Positions 47,088 to 55,518 of a DNA stretch of 64,000 nt are shown here, one piece after another. The translations under genes were made by a program, and so were the position numbers. The number at the start of each line of letters is the position of its first letter. Within the stretch, counting starts at the first letter, position 1. The notes under the pieces were generated by a model, which was not told the DNA's origin, ran no database searches, and was given only the letters and a program-made list of their open reading frames with translations. The stretch spans positions 35,593 through 99,592 of the forward strand of contig NZ_BMBP01000008.1 in the NCBI RefSeq assembly GCF_014634745.1, read 5' to 3'. The stretch is from Leuconostoc pseudomesenteroides KCTC 3652. Lineage in GTDB: Bacteria > Bacillota > Bacilli > Lactobacillales > Lactobacillaceae.

Positions 47088-47654
47088 ATGGATATTACGA
47101 TTTTTGGGAAAGGTAATATGGGACAGGCCATTGCTAAAAATTTAGCCAATGGCGATCATCAAATCACACTTTTAGACTCAAGTTCAGAAACAAGTGATTT
47201 GGGTGAACTGGTTATTTTGGCAGTTCCATATCCTGCTTTGGCAACAATTGCTGAAAAATATCAAAAAGAACTGAAAGGTAAAGTTGTAGTCGATATTTCA
47301 AATCCTCTGAATTTTGAAACATGGGATGGATTAGTCGTGCCGGCTGACAGTTCTGCGGCTGAACAATTGCAGGCTCTTTTACCCGAAAGTACTGTATTGA
47401 AAGCGTTTAATACTAATTTTGCTAGTACATTAGCAACAGGCAAATTAGGTAACGAAGCTACGACTGTTTTAGTAGCTGGAGATAGTGCTGCCAAACAGGT
47501 TTTGATTACTGCGTTAACTGGCTCTTCTCTTCAAGTAAGAGATGCTGGGGCCTTAAAGCGTGCCCGTGAACTTGAAGCAACTGGATTTTTACAAATGACA
47601 CTTGCAGCTAATGAGCAAATTGGTTGGACTGGTGGTTTTGCGACTATCAAGTGA
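47088..47654 (+). CDS. NADPH-dependent F420 reductase-like oxidoreductase
   Basis: A 188-residue protein of the NADP oxidoreductase/F420-dependent family. It has the dinucleotide motif IFGKGNMGQAIAKNLA at the N-terminus, VVDISNPLNF in the middle, and a C-terminal part with LEATGFLQMTLA. In organisms without F420 such proteins are taken to be NADP-dependent reductases of unknown substrate. The start has AGAGAGG seven bases ahead. It ends at a bidirectional terminator facing an HxlR-type gene. Confidence 0.8.
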   Translation: MDITIFGKGNMGQAIAKNLANGDHQITLLDSSSETSDLGELVILAVPYPALATIAEKYQKELKGKVVVDISNPLNFETWDGLVVPADSSAAEQLQALLPESTVLKAFNTNFASTLATGKLGNEATTVLVAGDSAAKQVLITALTGSSLQVRDAGALKRARELEATGFLQMTLAANEQIGWTGGFATIK

Positions 47655-47667
47655 AACAACTAGTCAA

Positions 47668-47717
47668 ATAAACAGAACCCGATAGCTTGACATTCAATGC
47701 TATCGGGTTCTGTTTAT
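47668..47717. terminator. Bidirectional terminator between convergent genes
   Basis: ATAAACAGAACCCGATAGC and GCTATCGGGTTCTGTTTAT form a perfect 19-bp stem with loop TTGACATTCAAT. Confidence 0.88.
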
Positions 47718-47744
47718 CTCAAAATATTTTGATTAATTAGTGTT

Positions 47745-48101
47745 TTATTTAGGTAGTTCTTTGCGTTTATCTGGATTTTGATCAAGATAAAAATTTCCCC
47801 ATTCTGCCATCGAATTAATGACTGGTTCCATACTCCGACCAAGTTTTGATAAACTATATTCGACTTTAAGCGGTACGACAGGAAAAATTTGTCGAACAAC
47901 TAATCCATCATGCTCCATTTCGCGCAAACTTTGAGTTAACATTTTTTGACTGATGCCAGCTACAATTGTTTTTAATTGCGTAAAGCGTTTTGTACCAGGT
48001 AGTAAATCGCGAATGATTAGAACTTTCCATTTGCTACTTAATAAGTCAATCGTGGTTGCTACCGGGCAAATGCCGTTTTCTTCGAGTAATTTTTTTGACA
48101 T
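47745..48101 (-). CDS. HxlR-family transcriptional regulator
   Basis: A 118-residue winged-helix protein of the HxlR/MarR-like group. It has ICPVATTIDLLSSKWKVLIIRDL with the conserved Cys12 as the possible redox switch, then GTKRFTQLKTIVAGISQKML as the DNA-reading helix and wing. Members such as YodB sense quinones and disulfide stress through this Cys and repress azoreductases and nitroreductases. In this window the 10-mer ACTAAAAGTA occurs upstream of this gene and of the FMN reductase at 14356, consistent with one regulon; that is inference. Confidence 0.88.
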   Translation of the reverse strand: MSKKLLEENGICPVATTIDLLSSKWKVLIIRDLLPGTKRFTQLKTIVAGISQKMLTQSLREMEHDGLVVRQIFPVVPLKVEYSLSKLGRSMEPVINSMAEWGNFYLDQNPDKRKELPK

Positions 48102-48147
48102 CGTATCACCTTATCATCAATTTTCGGTATTTATAATACCTTAGGTC

Positions 48148-48157
48148 ACTAAAAGTA
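48148..48157 (-). promoter_or_regulatory. ACTAAAAGTA motif upstream of the HxlR gene
   Basis: ACTAAAAGTA (within TCACTAAAAGTAT) differs at two of thirteen positions from the palindrome TTACTAAAAGTAA found before the FMN reductase gene. It lies 47 bases ahead of the HxlR start codon, a position fit for autoregulation. Confidence 0.4.
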
Positions 48158-48360
48158 TCTATATGAAATTATAATGGCTATACCTCAAGTATCCAAGATT
48201 TAGCTTGTAAAGGCGCTCTAAAAACAGTTTGATTGACTTTGGGTTAACGATTAGATATATTTAAAAAAATACTCCCAGAAAATAGTTGGCATTTTGCAGT
48301 ATTTTAATGAATAGCCATTTCATTTTGGGATGAGTCTGAAAGCAGAGAAAGGTGGTTTCT

Positions 48361-49332
48361 ATGAATTTAGCAATTATTGGGTCAGGTAAAATTGTGGATG
48401 ATTTATTTCAATTTATCGGTGATCTACCCGCAATTCACTTAACTGCGATTTACGGTAGAGAAAAAAGTCTAGATAAATTGAAGCGTATGCAGCTGGCGAA
48501 TCATATTGATCGTGTTTTCACCGACTATGATCAGTTACTAGAAAATGAGAATATTGATACGCTTTATATTGCATTGCCAAATGATTTACATTTTGAATAT
48601 GCCAAAAGGGGATTAGAGGCTGGAAAACATGTTATCGTTGAAAAACCTTTTGTGCAAACACTAGATCAATTTGAAACTTTAAAAGCACTTGCTTTAGTTA
48701 AGCATCGCCATTTGTATGAAGCGATTAGTAATCAGTATTCACCAAACTTTAACATGCTCAAGAGTTGGATTTCAAAAATAGCACCGATCCATTTTAGTTT
48801 TTTGAATTATTCTCAGTATTCATCTCGTTACGATGCCTTTAAGCAAGGGGAAATCTTACCAGCGTTTGATCCGAATCGTGGCGGGGGCGCATTACAAGAT
48901 TTAAATATCTATAATATTCATTTGTTAGTTGGTCTCTTTGGAAAGCCAGAAGCGATACGCTATTTACCTAATATGGCAAAAGGGGTTGATACTTCTGGTA
49001 TTCTAACACTCAAATATCATGAAGCCATTGGTTCTGCGTTTGCTGGCAAGGATGTTGTTTCAATCCAACAATCTAACAGCGTAATTGAAGGTGAGCAAGG
49101 GTATATTAAAATTGAGAGTCCATCTAATGAGCTCGCTGATATTTCATTAGTGGGTCCTGAAAGTCAGACCGAGACATTACACACAGCCAAACATCGTATG
49201 TACTATGAGTTTGAAACGTTTGAAAAGAGTATTCGTGAAGATGATTATGTCCTGATGTCAGAGATGCTTAATCATACGCAAGCTGTATTGGAAGTACTTG
49301 AAACAGCTAAAAAATTCACTTTGACACTCTAA
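48361..49332 (+). CDS. Gfo/Idh/MocA family oxidoreductase
   Basis: A 323-residue NAD(P)-dependent oxidoreductase. The Rossmann motif is AIIGSGKIVDDL (residues 4-15). The EKPF motif (HVIVEKPFVQT, near residue 95) supplies the catalytic Lys, and a GGGALQDLNIYNIHL segment lies near residue 177. Most members oxidise a sugar or inositol hydroxyl, but this subgroup is not characterised. ATG 48361 with AAAGGTGG ahead is preferred; an in-frame GTG at 48352 is possible. The gene stands alone and is followed by a 640-base region without an intact gene. Confidence 0.85.
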   Translation: MNLAIIGSGKIVDDLFQFIGDLPAIHLTAIYGREKSLDKLKRMQLANHIDRVFTDYDQLLENENIDTLYIALPNDLHFEYAKRGLEAGKHVIVEKPFVQTLDQFETLKALALVKHRHLYEAISNQYSPNFNMLKSWISKIAPIHFSFLNYSQYSSRYDAFKQGEILPAFDPNRGGGALQDLNIYNIHLLVGLFGKPEAIRYLPNMAKGVDTSGILTLKYHEAIGSAFAGKDVVSIQQSNSVIEGEQGYIKIESPSNELADISLVGPESQTETLHTAKHRMYYEFETFEKSIREDDYVLMSEMLNHTQAVLEVLETAKKFTLTL

Positions 49333-49333
49333 A

Positions 49334-49532
49334 TAAGATCTAATTTGTTTCTTGTCAAAAAAGTGTTTGCTACTCAAACTTGGTGAACATTGCACCGTTG
49401 ACTCAAATAGGGTGGCTTTATTTTAGCGAGCAAGACTTTATTTTATAAATATGTTGTAACCAATAGTTGAAAACATGGCAGTACTTTAGGTTATATAAAT
49501 TATTTTCCTTTTTTGGATGTTCTTATTGAGTT
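49334..49532. other. Non-coding stretch without recognised features
   Basis: No ORF with a ribosome site, repeat or clear secondary structure was seen here on either strand. It leads into the orphan terminator at 49533. Confidence 0.5.
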
Positions 49533-49573
49533 AAAAAAATCTTTCACTGTATTTACTTTTGAAAGATTTTTTT
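49533..49573. terminator. Terminator-like hairpin in the intergenic region
   Basis: AAAAAAATCTTTCA and TGAAAGATTTTTTT form a 14-bp stem with a 13-base loop. It lies 200 bases after the oxidoreductase gene, and an unseen RNA could end here on either strand. Confidence 0.7.
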
Positions 49574-49625
49574 CTATTAAGCTAAATAATCACCATAACA
49601 GTAAAATATGGTCGGGTTACAAATT

Positions 49626-49856
49626 TTAAGGGACATCTATGCTAGCTATTGAGATCAATATTAAACGTAAACTCGTTTCACCGTAACTGTAAAATTATCG
49701 AATGTCAAAAAAGATGATATCAAAATTGACTACAAAATGAGTGACTTTTGATTAGTAAAAATCAAGGTGAAATCCAAGACCATTCTGCCTAATACGGTGA
49801 ATTGCTGCAAAGTGATTATCCGGCATACTGTTTTGTTAATATCGTTTATAAACATA
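49626..49856 (+). pseudogene. Decayed small heat-shock protein (Hsp20) gene fragment
   Basis: One frame reads LRDIYASY, then FTVTVKLSNVKKDDIKIDYK, which resembles the alpha-crystallin domain start (V-x-L-P-G-V-x-K-x-D-I-x-I-x-Y). After a frame change at about 49740 the neighbouring frame reads LLISKNQ, then GEIQDHSA and YGELLQSD, which fits the following Hsp20 strands. At least four stop codons and one frameshift interrupt it, and the C-terminal part with the usual G-V-L motif is missing. This is a remnant and not a working gene. The identification rests on by-eye similarity to lactic acid bacterial Hsp18/Hsp20. Confidence 0.5.
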
Positions 49857-49884
49857 AAATAAACACAAATTAACCATAAACGTG

Positions 49885-49909
49885 TATAATAACAATGTAA
49901 ACGTTTACA
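49885..49909 (+). promoter_or_regulatory. Promoter -10 box with perfect cre/LacI-type palindrome before the hexose-phosphate transporter
   Basis: TATAAT is at 49885-49890 with no good -35 box. TGTAAACGTTTACA at 49896-49909 is a perfect 14-bp palindrome that fits the cre consensus at all positions and would cover the transcription start. Repression by CcpA or another LacI-family protein is likely. Confidence 0.7.
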
Positions 49910-49969
49910 TACAAAGCAGGTGAAGGCTCTGCTGCAATCCCTTCAGAAAAAGAATTAGGGGAGTATGAA

Positions 49970-51364
49970 ATGTTAAATCAATTTTTTGCGTTGCACCATC
50001 CAAATAAAATAAATATTTCTGTCAACGAGGAACGGAAGCTTTGGTTTAAGCAATTTATCAAATCTTTTGCTGTCGTTTTTTTTGTGTATTTTGGTATGTA
50101 TTTGGTTAGAAACAATATTAAAGCTGCCACACCATTGCTCGTTGAAAATGGTACGATCACGACAACTCAAATGGGGGTGATTGGTCTGGCATTTTCAATT
50201 ACCTATGGGATTGGAAAGACCTTGATGTCAACGTTTGTGGATGGGCACAACGCTAAGCGCATGATTTCGTTTTTTCTAACAATCTCAGCATTTTTATCAC
50301 TTTTATTTGGTATTGTATTGCTAATTAATAATGCCATGACTGGTGTGTTGATTGCCTTATGGGGATTAAATGGTTTGTTCCAATCGCCTGGTGGGCCAGC
50401 TTCTTATTCTACAATTTCACGTTGGACACCAGAAACGAAACGTGGTAGATGGCTAGGATTTTGGAATACATCTCACAATATTGGTGGTGGGCTGGCAGGA
50501 ATACTAGCTTTGTGGGGTGCCAATCATTTGTTTCATGGTAATGTCGCTGGGATGTTCATTTTTCCCGCCTTTATTGTATTAATAATTGGTGTTGTTGGCA
50601 TGTTTGTGGGTCAAGATGAACCTGAGGAACTTGGATGGGATTCAGCACCAATTATATTCAATGAACCTGAATCACTTCAAAATCAACAAGCAGCCACGAT
50701 GACTAAAAAACAAATATTGAAAGAATTTGTTTTGAAAAATCCGTGGGTCTGGTTGTTAGCAATCGCCAATGTTTTTGTGTATATTGTCCGCATTGGTATT
50801 GATAATTGGGCACCCTTATATGCTGTACAAGCTTTACATTTGAGCAACACCGCAGCAGTATCGACTATTTTCTACTTTGAAATGGGTGCACTAGTGGGGT
50901 CATTATCTTGGGGCTGGATATCAGATCTACTTAAAGGACGTCGTATTGTTGTGGCACTATTTTCTGTATTTCTTCAGTTTTTTGTGCTTCATATTTATAC
51001 TGTGGCTCACAATGAGACAGCACTATTTGTGGCCCTGTTTGTGATGGGATGGCTGGTTTTTGGTCCGCAACTTTTAATCGGCGTTTCGGTTGTCGGATTT
51101 GTGCCAAAACAGGCTTTATCTGTGGCAAATGGTTTGACCGGTACTTTTGCTTATCTGTTTGGGGATTCCTTGGGAAAGGTAGGATTAGGATATATTGCCG
51201 ACCCAAAATCAAATGGCTTAAAGATATTTGGCACAGTATTGCATGGTTGGTCCTCAACTTTTGTTGTCATGTATGCTGCTCTTATCATTGCAGTTATTTT
51301 ACTCATTTTTGTGGCGTTTGCGGAAGAACGTAAGATTAGACAGACTGAAAAACAATCGGTTTAA
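49970..51364 (+). CDS. MFS transporter of organophosphate esters (UhpT/GlpT type)
   Basis: A 464-residue permease of the organophosphate:phosphate antiporter family, which takes up hexose phosphates or glycerol 3-phosphate in exchange for phosphate. It has about twelve spans. FGMYLVRNNIKAATPLL (first span), the NGLFQSPGGPASYSTISRW segment near residue 140 and GFWNTSHNIGGGLAG near residue 165 are family signatures. The sequence is nearer to the hexose-phosphate type, but the substrate is not certain. The start follows AGGGGAG by eight bases. A perfect cre-like palindrome lies in front of it, so the gene should be under carbon catabolite control. Confidence 0.9.
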   Translation: MLNQFFALHHPNKINISVNEERKLWFKQFIKSFAVVFFVYFGMYLVRNNIKAATPLLVENGTITTTQMGVIGLAFSITYGIGKTLMSTFVDGHNAKRMISFFLTISAFLSLLFGIVLLINNAMTGVLIALWGLNGLFQSPGGPASYSTISRWTPETKRGRWLGFWNTSHNIGGGLAGILALWGANHLFHGNVAGMFIFPAFIVLIIGVVGMFVGQDEPEELGWDSAPIIFNEPESLQNQQAATMTKKQILKEFVLKNPWVWLLAIANVFVYIVRIGIDNWAPLYAVQALHLSNTAAVSTIFYFEMGALVGSLSWGWISDLLKGRRIVVALFSVFLQFFVLHIYTVAHNETALFVALFVMGWLVFGPQLLIGVSVVGFVPKQALSVANGLTGTFAYLFGDSLGKVGLGYIADPKSNGLKIFGTVLHGWSSTFVVMYAALIIAVILLIFVAFAEERKIRQTEKQSV

Positions 51365-51440
51365 TCGAGTATTTTTGAAAAAATAGTTAAATTTTTAGGC
51401 ATAAGCATTAAAAAAATTTGATGATAGAGGAGATATCTAA

Positions 51441-52436
51441 GTGAAAGCATATATTATTTCTGGGCCACAAAATTTAGGCGCGGATAATTTGAAATTGATG
51501 GACATCCCAACTCCTAATGCAACAGATGACTTGGTATTAGTTCAAACTGAAGCAGTAGGATTAAATCCCGTCGATTACAAACTAGCAGATGATGGCAATC
51601 AAAACTGGCATTATCCTCATGTATTAGGTGTAGATGTAGCTGGGATAATTGTGGCATGTGGCAAAAATGCTAAAACTAGCCTTCGTGTAGGTGACAGAGT
51701 TTGTGGTCATGCGAACCTTGAAGAGAATGGCACTTTCGGTGAATATGTATTAATGCATGATTATTCACTTGCTTTAATACCTGAAACAGTAACTTTTGAA
51801 CAAGCTGCAAGTATTTTATGTGGTGGTATGTCTGCGTTTCAAGCCCTATATAGAAAAGCAAATTTAACGGGTAAAAGCACCATCTTAATCCACGGTGGTG
51901 CGGGCGGCGTGGGTTCTGTGGCTATTCAATTGGCCAAGAGACTAGGCTTAACAGTGATAACAACGGTTTCAAGCAAAAAAATTGAATTCGTTAAAATGGC
52001 TGGTGCAGACCATATTATTGACTATCAAACTGAAAACGTGACTGAGCACGTCTTAAAATTAACAAATGGTCAAGGGGTTGATATTAGTATTAATTCAATT
52101 TCTAATGAAGAAATTATGCAAGATATTCTTAATCGGTTAGCTTATAATGGTCAGGTTATTTCTTTAACAAATTCGCCTTTTAATGTTAATATGCTGGATC
52201 TTGCGGAGAAAGGCTTAACTATTTCTGCGTTGAATTTGGGTGGCGCTCACAGATTTCATACGTTGTCTGAAAAAGCGGATTTAGCTACGATGGCCCAAGA
52301 ACTTGTTCAAATGATAGCGAATAACGAGCTTGACCCTATGATTGGAAAAATAATATCATTTGACAATTTGGTTGATGGGTTAAGGGCTTTGAAAGCATCT
52401 CAAGTAACCGGTAAAATAGTTGTTAAATTGTCGTAG
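51441..52436 (+). CDS. Zinc-type alcohol dehydrogenase-like, quinone oxidoreductase
   Basis: A 331-residue medium-chain dehydrogenase/reductase. It has the NAD(P) motif GGAGGVGSVAIQLAKRLG near residue 150 and EAVGLNPVDYKL near residue 38, as in zeta-crystallin-like quinone reductases. The Zn-binding Cys cluster of true alcohol dehydrogenases is missing, so it should be a zinc-free NADPH:quinone reductase or enone reductase. The start GTG at 51441 follows GAGGAGA with eight bases. The gene stands alone and ends before a terminator shared with the opposing aldB gene. Confidence 0.86.
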   Translation: MKAYIISGPQNLGADNLKLMDIPTPNATDDLVLVQTEAVGLNPVDYKLADDGNQNWHYPHVLGVDVAGIIVACGKNAKTSLRVGDRVCGHANLEENGTFGEYVLMHDYSLALIPETVTFEQAASILCGGMSAFQALYRKANLTGKSTILIHGGAGGVGSVAIQLAKRLGLTVITTVSSKKIEFVKMAGADHIIDYQTENVTEHVLKLTNGQGVDISINSISNEEIMQDILNRLAYNGQVISLTNSPFNVNMLDLAEKGLTISALNLGGAHRFHTLSEKADLATMAQELVQMIANNELDPMIGKIISFDNLVDGLRALKASQVTGKIVVKLS

Positions 52437-52548
52437 ATTTCATATCAAAATGTTTTTATAGCCTATGCAAAGTCGTGAGATAATTGTGATTTTACAATTA
52501 TTCGGATTTGAAAAAATAATTTAACTGACGCATAGCAGGAAAATTTTG

Positions 52549-52582
52549 GAAAACCTTGTTGCTGTAAAGTGCAAGGTTTTTT
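52549..52582. terminator. Terminator between quinone reductase and aldB genes
   Basis: AAAACCTTG and CAAGGTTTT form a 9-bp stem around TTGCTGTAAAGTG, flanked by A and T runs. It reaches the stop codon of aldB on the minus strand. Confidence 0.75.
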
Positions 52583-53288
52583 ATTCGCCCTCAGCCTTTG
52601 CAATTGCTTGTCGAATGTCGGAAATATTTGACTTGTGAGACATAAACGAATCATTGTGAATCGGCATGGATACTTTAACTGTATCAAAAGTATCAACGGT
52701 ACCACTCAAATGCTCAGCAGAGAAGTCTAATACATGACCGCCTATGGTGAAGTCGTTACTCAAAAAATGTAAATGCCATCCATTTGCCATGACACCTGTA
52801 TATATGTCTGGACCAAAATCGCCAATTAAGGTGCCTTCAACGTTTTGATATTCGAAAGTAGGCTGCTCGGCACTTACTGATAGGAAATCTGGATAAGGCC
52901 TTGCTTGTTTTGGCGCTACTCTGACCTTTAATGATTTAAAGAAACCGTTTAATCGCAGGCTGTTTGGTACATTTTGGGAGACATAGTGGTTTAATGTTTC
53001 AAGTCCGGAGAAAGACAGCTTTGGTTCCTGAACAAAACGATTGTTACTTGCTTCAAAATGAGATGATGAGAACGGTGTTGTGAGCTCCAGTTTTCGAATT
53101 TCTTGTGTGATGCCACCGGCATTAGTTTGGTATACTTTGCCATTCATTATTGTCAGCTCGCCATTTAGGCGGTCCAAAGTGCCGATACCAAAATCGCCGT
53201 TATCTAAAATAGTGGCCAAAGAAGTGGTACCATCATAAAGACCGTTCATAATGAGTTCTAACGTACCATGTTGAAATATCGTTGCCAT
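52581..53288 (-). CDS. aldB: Alpha-acetolactate decarboxylase
   Basis: A 235-residue AldB/BudA enzyme that converts alpha-acetolactate to acetoin, the step before diacetyl/acetoin flavour products and a control point for branched-chain amino acid synthesis. Signatures are IFQHGTLELIMNGLYDGT at the N-terminus, DFGIGTLDRLNGELTIM, and GWHLHFLSNDFTIGGHVLDF near residue 175-195, in which His-x-His and a later His bind zinc. AAGGAG lies five bases before the ATG. The gene is divergent from a MarR regulator, with two palindromes between them. Confidence 0.92.
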   Translation of the reverse strand: MATIFQHGTLELIMNGLYDGTTSLATILDNGDFGIGTLDRLNGELTIMNGKVYQTNAGGITQEIRKLELTTPFSSSHFEASNNRFVQEPKLSFSGLETLNHYVSQNVPNSLRLNGFFKSLKVRVAPKQARPYPDFLSVSAEQPTFEYQNVEGTLIGDFGPDIYTGVMANGWHLHFLSNDFTIGGHVLDFSAEHLSGTVDTFDTVKVSMPIHNDSFMSHKSNISDIRQAIAKAEGE

Positions 53289-53303
53289 AATAACTCCTTT
53301 TAC

Positions 53304-53326
53304 TGTTTACTTACTATAAGTAAACA
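53304..53326 (-). promoter_or_regulatory. 23-bp palindrome in the aldB leader
   Basis: TGTTTACTTA-CTA-TAAGTAAACA has perfect 10-bp arms. Its core TTACTATAAGTAA follows the same pattern as the FMN reductase palindrome (TTACT-N3-AGTAA). It lies about 15-38 bases ahead of aldB. Confidence 0.6.
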
Positions 53327-53388
53327 ATAACTAGATTAAATTAACTTTAATAACCGAAACGTCAAGTTGTAAAACGATCAAAATTTAA

Positions 53389-53417
53389 TTGCTAATTTAT
53401 ATCGTGCACGATATAAT
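53389..53417 (+). promoter_or_regulatory. marR promoter with 18-bp palindrome
   Basis: TTGCTA (53389-53394) and TATAAT (53412-53417) are 17 bases apart. The perfect palindrome TATATCGTGCACGATATA (53398-53415) fills the spacer and the -10 box, so the MarR protein made from 53438 probably represses its own gene. Confidence 0.75.
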
Positions 53418-53437
53418 AGTTGAAGAGGATTTCTGGT

Positions 53438-53899
53438 ATGGTTGATCAAAACGAATTGTACGACGAATTATGTTTGTCGATATATAGTACGAATCGCTAT
53501 TTTCATCGGCTTTACGGGGATGTTTTAGCAGAATATGACTTATCCTATTTGCAGTATATGTCATTGCTGATCATCTACAAAAATGGATCGGCTAAGTTGA
53601 TGGACATTGGTAATAAATTAGAGTTATCGAGTAATACGCTAACACCAGTTATTGATAGATTAGTCCAAAAAGAATGGTTAATCAAAATACCTAGTGAGTT
53701 GGATCGACGAGTGAAATCTTTAAAGATAGCAGATTCAAAAAAAGATATTTTTGAAGAAATCTTATCCGATGTTGCTGTTATTCGAGATGAATTGATTGCT
53801 AATAGCACAAGATCAGTGACTGAAATGATTACGGAAAACCAAGCATTAAACGAAACACTTCAGAAAATGATCGCAACACATAATCATAGGGATGATTGA
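53438..53899 (+). CDS. MarR-family transcriptional regulator
   Basis: A 153-residue winged-helix regulator. YDLSYLQYMSLLIIYKNG starts the domain, LMDIGNKLELSSNTLTPVIDRL is the recognition helix region, and the wing contains DRRVKSLKI. MarR proteins bind phenolic or oxidised ligands. ATG 53438 has AGAGGA eight bases upstream. The gene is divergent from aldB with an 18-bp palindrome over its own promoter. It is followed by a DUF1304-type gene 43 bases downstream, perhaps in the same unit. Confidence 0.88.
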   Translation: MVDQNELYDELCLSIYSTNRYFHRLYGDVLAEYDLSYLQYMSLLIIYKNGSAKLMDIGNKLELSSNTLTPVIDRLVQKEWLIKIPSELDRRVKSLKIADSKKDIFEEILSDVAVIRDELIANSTRSVTEMITENQALNETLQKMIATHNHRDD

Positions 53900-53942
53900 G
53901 ATGGCTAGTGATGATGTTTTATATTGAACAGAGGAGAAAATT

Positions 53943-54299
53943 ATGATTGGATATATTTTAGTAGTGCTTGTCAGTATTGAGGCAATCGGCATTATGTTGC
54001 TAGAAATGTTTGGGTCAGCACAGCAGCAAGCGAATGCATTTGAACTAGATGAATCGTTTGTCAAAATACCAGAAGTTAAAACATTATTAGCTAATCAAGG
54101 CATATACAATGGTTTGTTTGGCGCATTAATTATTGCCACATTATTGCTTTTGACTGGGCCACAACAACTACTGATGTTAAAATTAGAAATGGTATTTGTG
54201 CTACTGGCTGCCATCTATGGTAGTTTGACAGCAGCGAGAAAAATTATTGTGATGCAAGGATTACCCGCATTTCTTGCTTTGATTGCACTATTTTTATAA
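53943..54299 (+). CDS. DUF1304-type integral membrane protein
   Basis: A 118-residue protein with four membrane spans. IEAIGIMLLEMFGSAQQQANAFELD in the first third and NQGIYNGLFGALI after it are the usual marks of the DUF1304 family. The function is unknown; genes of this kind often lie next to regulators of stress genes. The start has GAGGAG six to seven bases ahead. It lies 43 bases after the MarR gene, so the two are probably cotranscribed. Confidence 0.82.
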   Translation: MIGYILVVLVSIEAIGIMLLEMFGSAQQQANAFELDESFVKIPEVKTLLANQGIYNGLFGALIIATLLLLTGPQQLLMLKLEMVFVLLAAIYGSLTAARKIIVMQGLPAFLALIALFL

Positions 54300-54392
54300 G
54301 GTGAATTGGCACGGTAAGTGCAACCCTTTAGCAATTGAGAACAAATCAGGTTTGCGGCGTTTCAGACGGGGTTATAAATTAGGAGAAACAGC

Positions 54393-55253
54393 GTGTTAAG
54401 TGATGTCAACTATTCCAAATTAAGTCAGTTTTTAGTGGCGGCTAACCTTGATCAGAGACAAACGTGCGTCATGATTGCTGATGAAGCGCAAGAGATTACG
54501 CAAGATCTGAAAACGATTGATATTGATAACTCATGCCTCAAATTAAATCAGAATGGGGATATAGTTGGCGCATTAATTGTCGATAGGTACCGTAGCGGTG
54601 ACAATTTAATTGACGAGGTATGGGGACCACTGACGTTGCCGTACGATGATTCGGTTCGTCAACATTTGTTTGATTGTTATTTAGAAAACAAAGTTGCGTC
54701 TGCACAGCCCAATTTTTTCTTCAAGCCAACTGATACTTGGTTATTCGAACAGCTCAAATTGCGGCGAGCTGATTTTACGACAGAAAATTTATGGTGCAAA
54801 TCACTTATAGATCTACCGCAAAATGTGGTTTCTGGAAATGTCTCTTTTTATCAAGAGACAATCAATTCTGATGTTGCAAATGAGTTGAATGATATTCATA
54901 ATTGTGTCTTTCATCATCCCCAGAGAGGGATGGATACGCTATTGCAAAACCTGTCACCGTACCATTTTGTATGTGTTCTGCACGAACAAAATGACATTGT
55001 CAGTTACGCGATTGTCGATATTGATCAGAGTGGTGAGACGGCACATCTAGATTTTCTCGGTACACAGCCAAAATTTTTACGGCAGGGTGGAGCTAAGCAA
55101 CTAGTAACAGCCATTTTTAATGATTTGGTTGCTAAGCACGTCAAACGGCTCTCACTGGTTCAAAATCAAAAAGCTGCCGCAGCATTTAATTTATATCAAG
55201 GATTAGATTTTCAATGCATAGAGACAAACGTTGGGGCTATGTTAAGAAAGTAG
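54393..55253 (+). CDS. GNAT-like acetyltransferase of unknown substrate
   Basis: A 286-residue protein whose C-terminal half (about residues 150-285) has the layout of a GNAT domain: a LNDIHNCVF region, HFVCVLHEQNDIVSYAIVDID (strands 2-4), RQGGAKQLVTAIF (acetyl-CoA loop) and AAFNLYQGLDF. The N-terminal half may be a second, degenerate GNAT domain (GDIVGALIVDRYRSG). Nothing indicates the substrate. A start codon at GTG 54393 is supported by AGGAGA eight bases ahead. It precedes the Ugp-type operon but is separated from it by 265 bases. Confidence 0.75.
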   Translation: MLSDVNYSKLSQFLVAANLDQRQTCVMIADEAQEITQDLKTIDIDNSCLKLNQNGDIVGALIVDRYRSGDNLIDEVWGPLTLPYDDSVRQHLFDCYLENKVASAQPNFFFKPTDTWLFEQLKLRRADFTTENLWCKSLIDLPQNVVSGNVSFYQETINSDVANELNDIHNCVFHHPQRGMDTLLQNLSPYHFVCVLHEQNDIVSYAIVDIDQSGETAHLDFLGTQPKFLRQGGAKQLVTAIFNDLVAKHVKRLSLVQNQKAAAAFNLYQGLDFQCIETNVGAMLRK

Positions 55254-55414
55254 AAATCACAACAAAACTTTTTTAGGAAAATTATTGCGTTTTATATATT
55301 GTTACTGTAAAAAGTGTCAAGATGAATTCATCATTTTTAATTAAGAGATTGATGTATGGATAAAAAAAGTGTTATATGACGGTGATTATCGCTCATATAA
55401 TGCTTTTTTTAATC

Positions 55415-55470
55415 TTTACGTCATCGTTATGACGAGTTTACATCAGATTGTTACAATAATTTTGTTAACA
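55415..55470 (+). promoter_or_regulatory. TTTACA-like repeats before the Ugp-type operon, possible Pho-type operator
   Basis: TTTACG (55415), TTTACA (55437), GTTACA (55450) and TTAACA (55465) recur on one strand with spacings of 22, 13 and 15 bases. PhoP-type regulators bind tandem TTHACA repeats with about 11-base periods; the spacing here is irregular. No PhoP gene is in the window. Confidence 0.35.
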
Positions 55471-55518
55471 ACAATAATAATAATGACATCGATGGCATTT
55501 GAAAGAGTACAGCTATAC

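Noticed and set aside
48265..48308. AAAATACT...AGTATTTT inverted repeat before the Gfo/Idh/MocA gene as a terminator.
   Set aside because: The loop is long, the stem is pure A/T except two pairs, and no gene on the same strand ends nearby.
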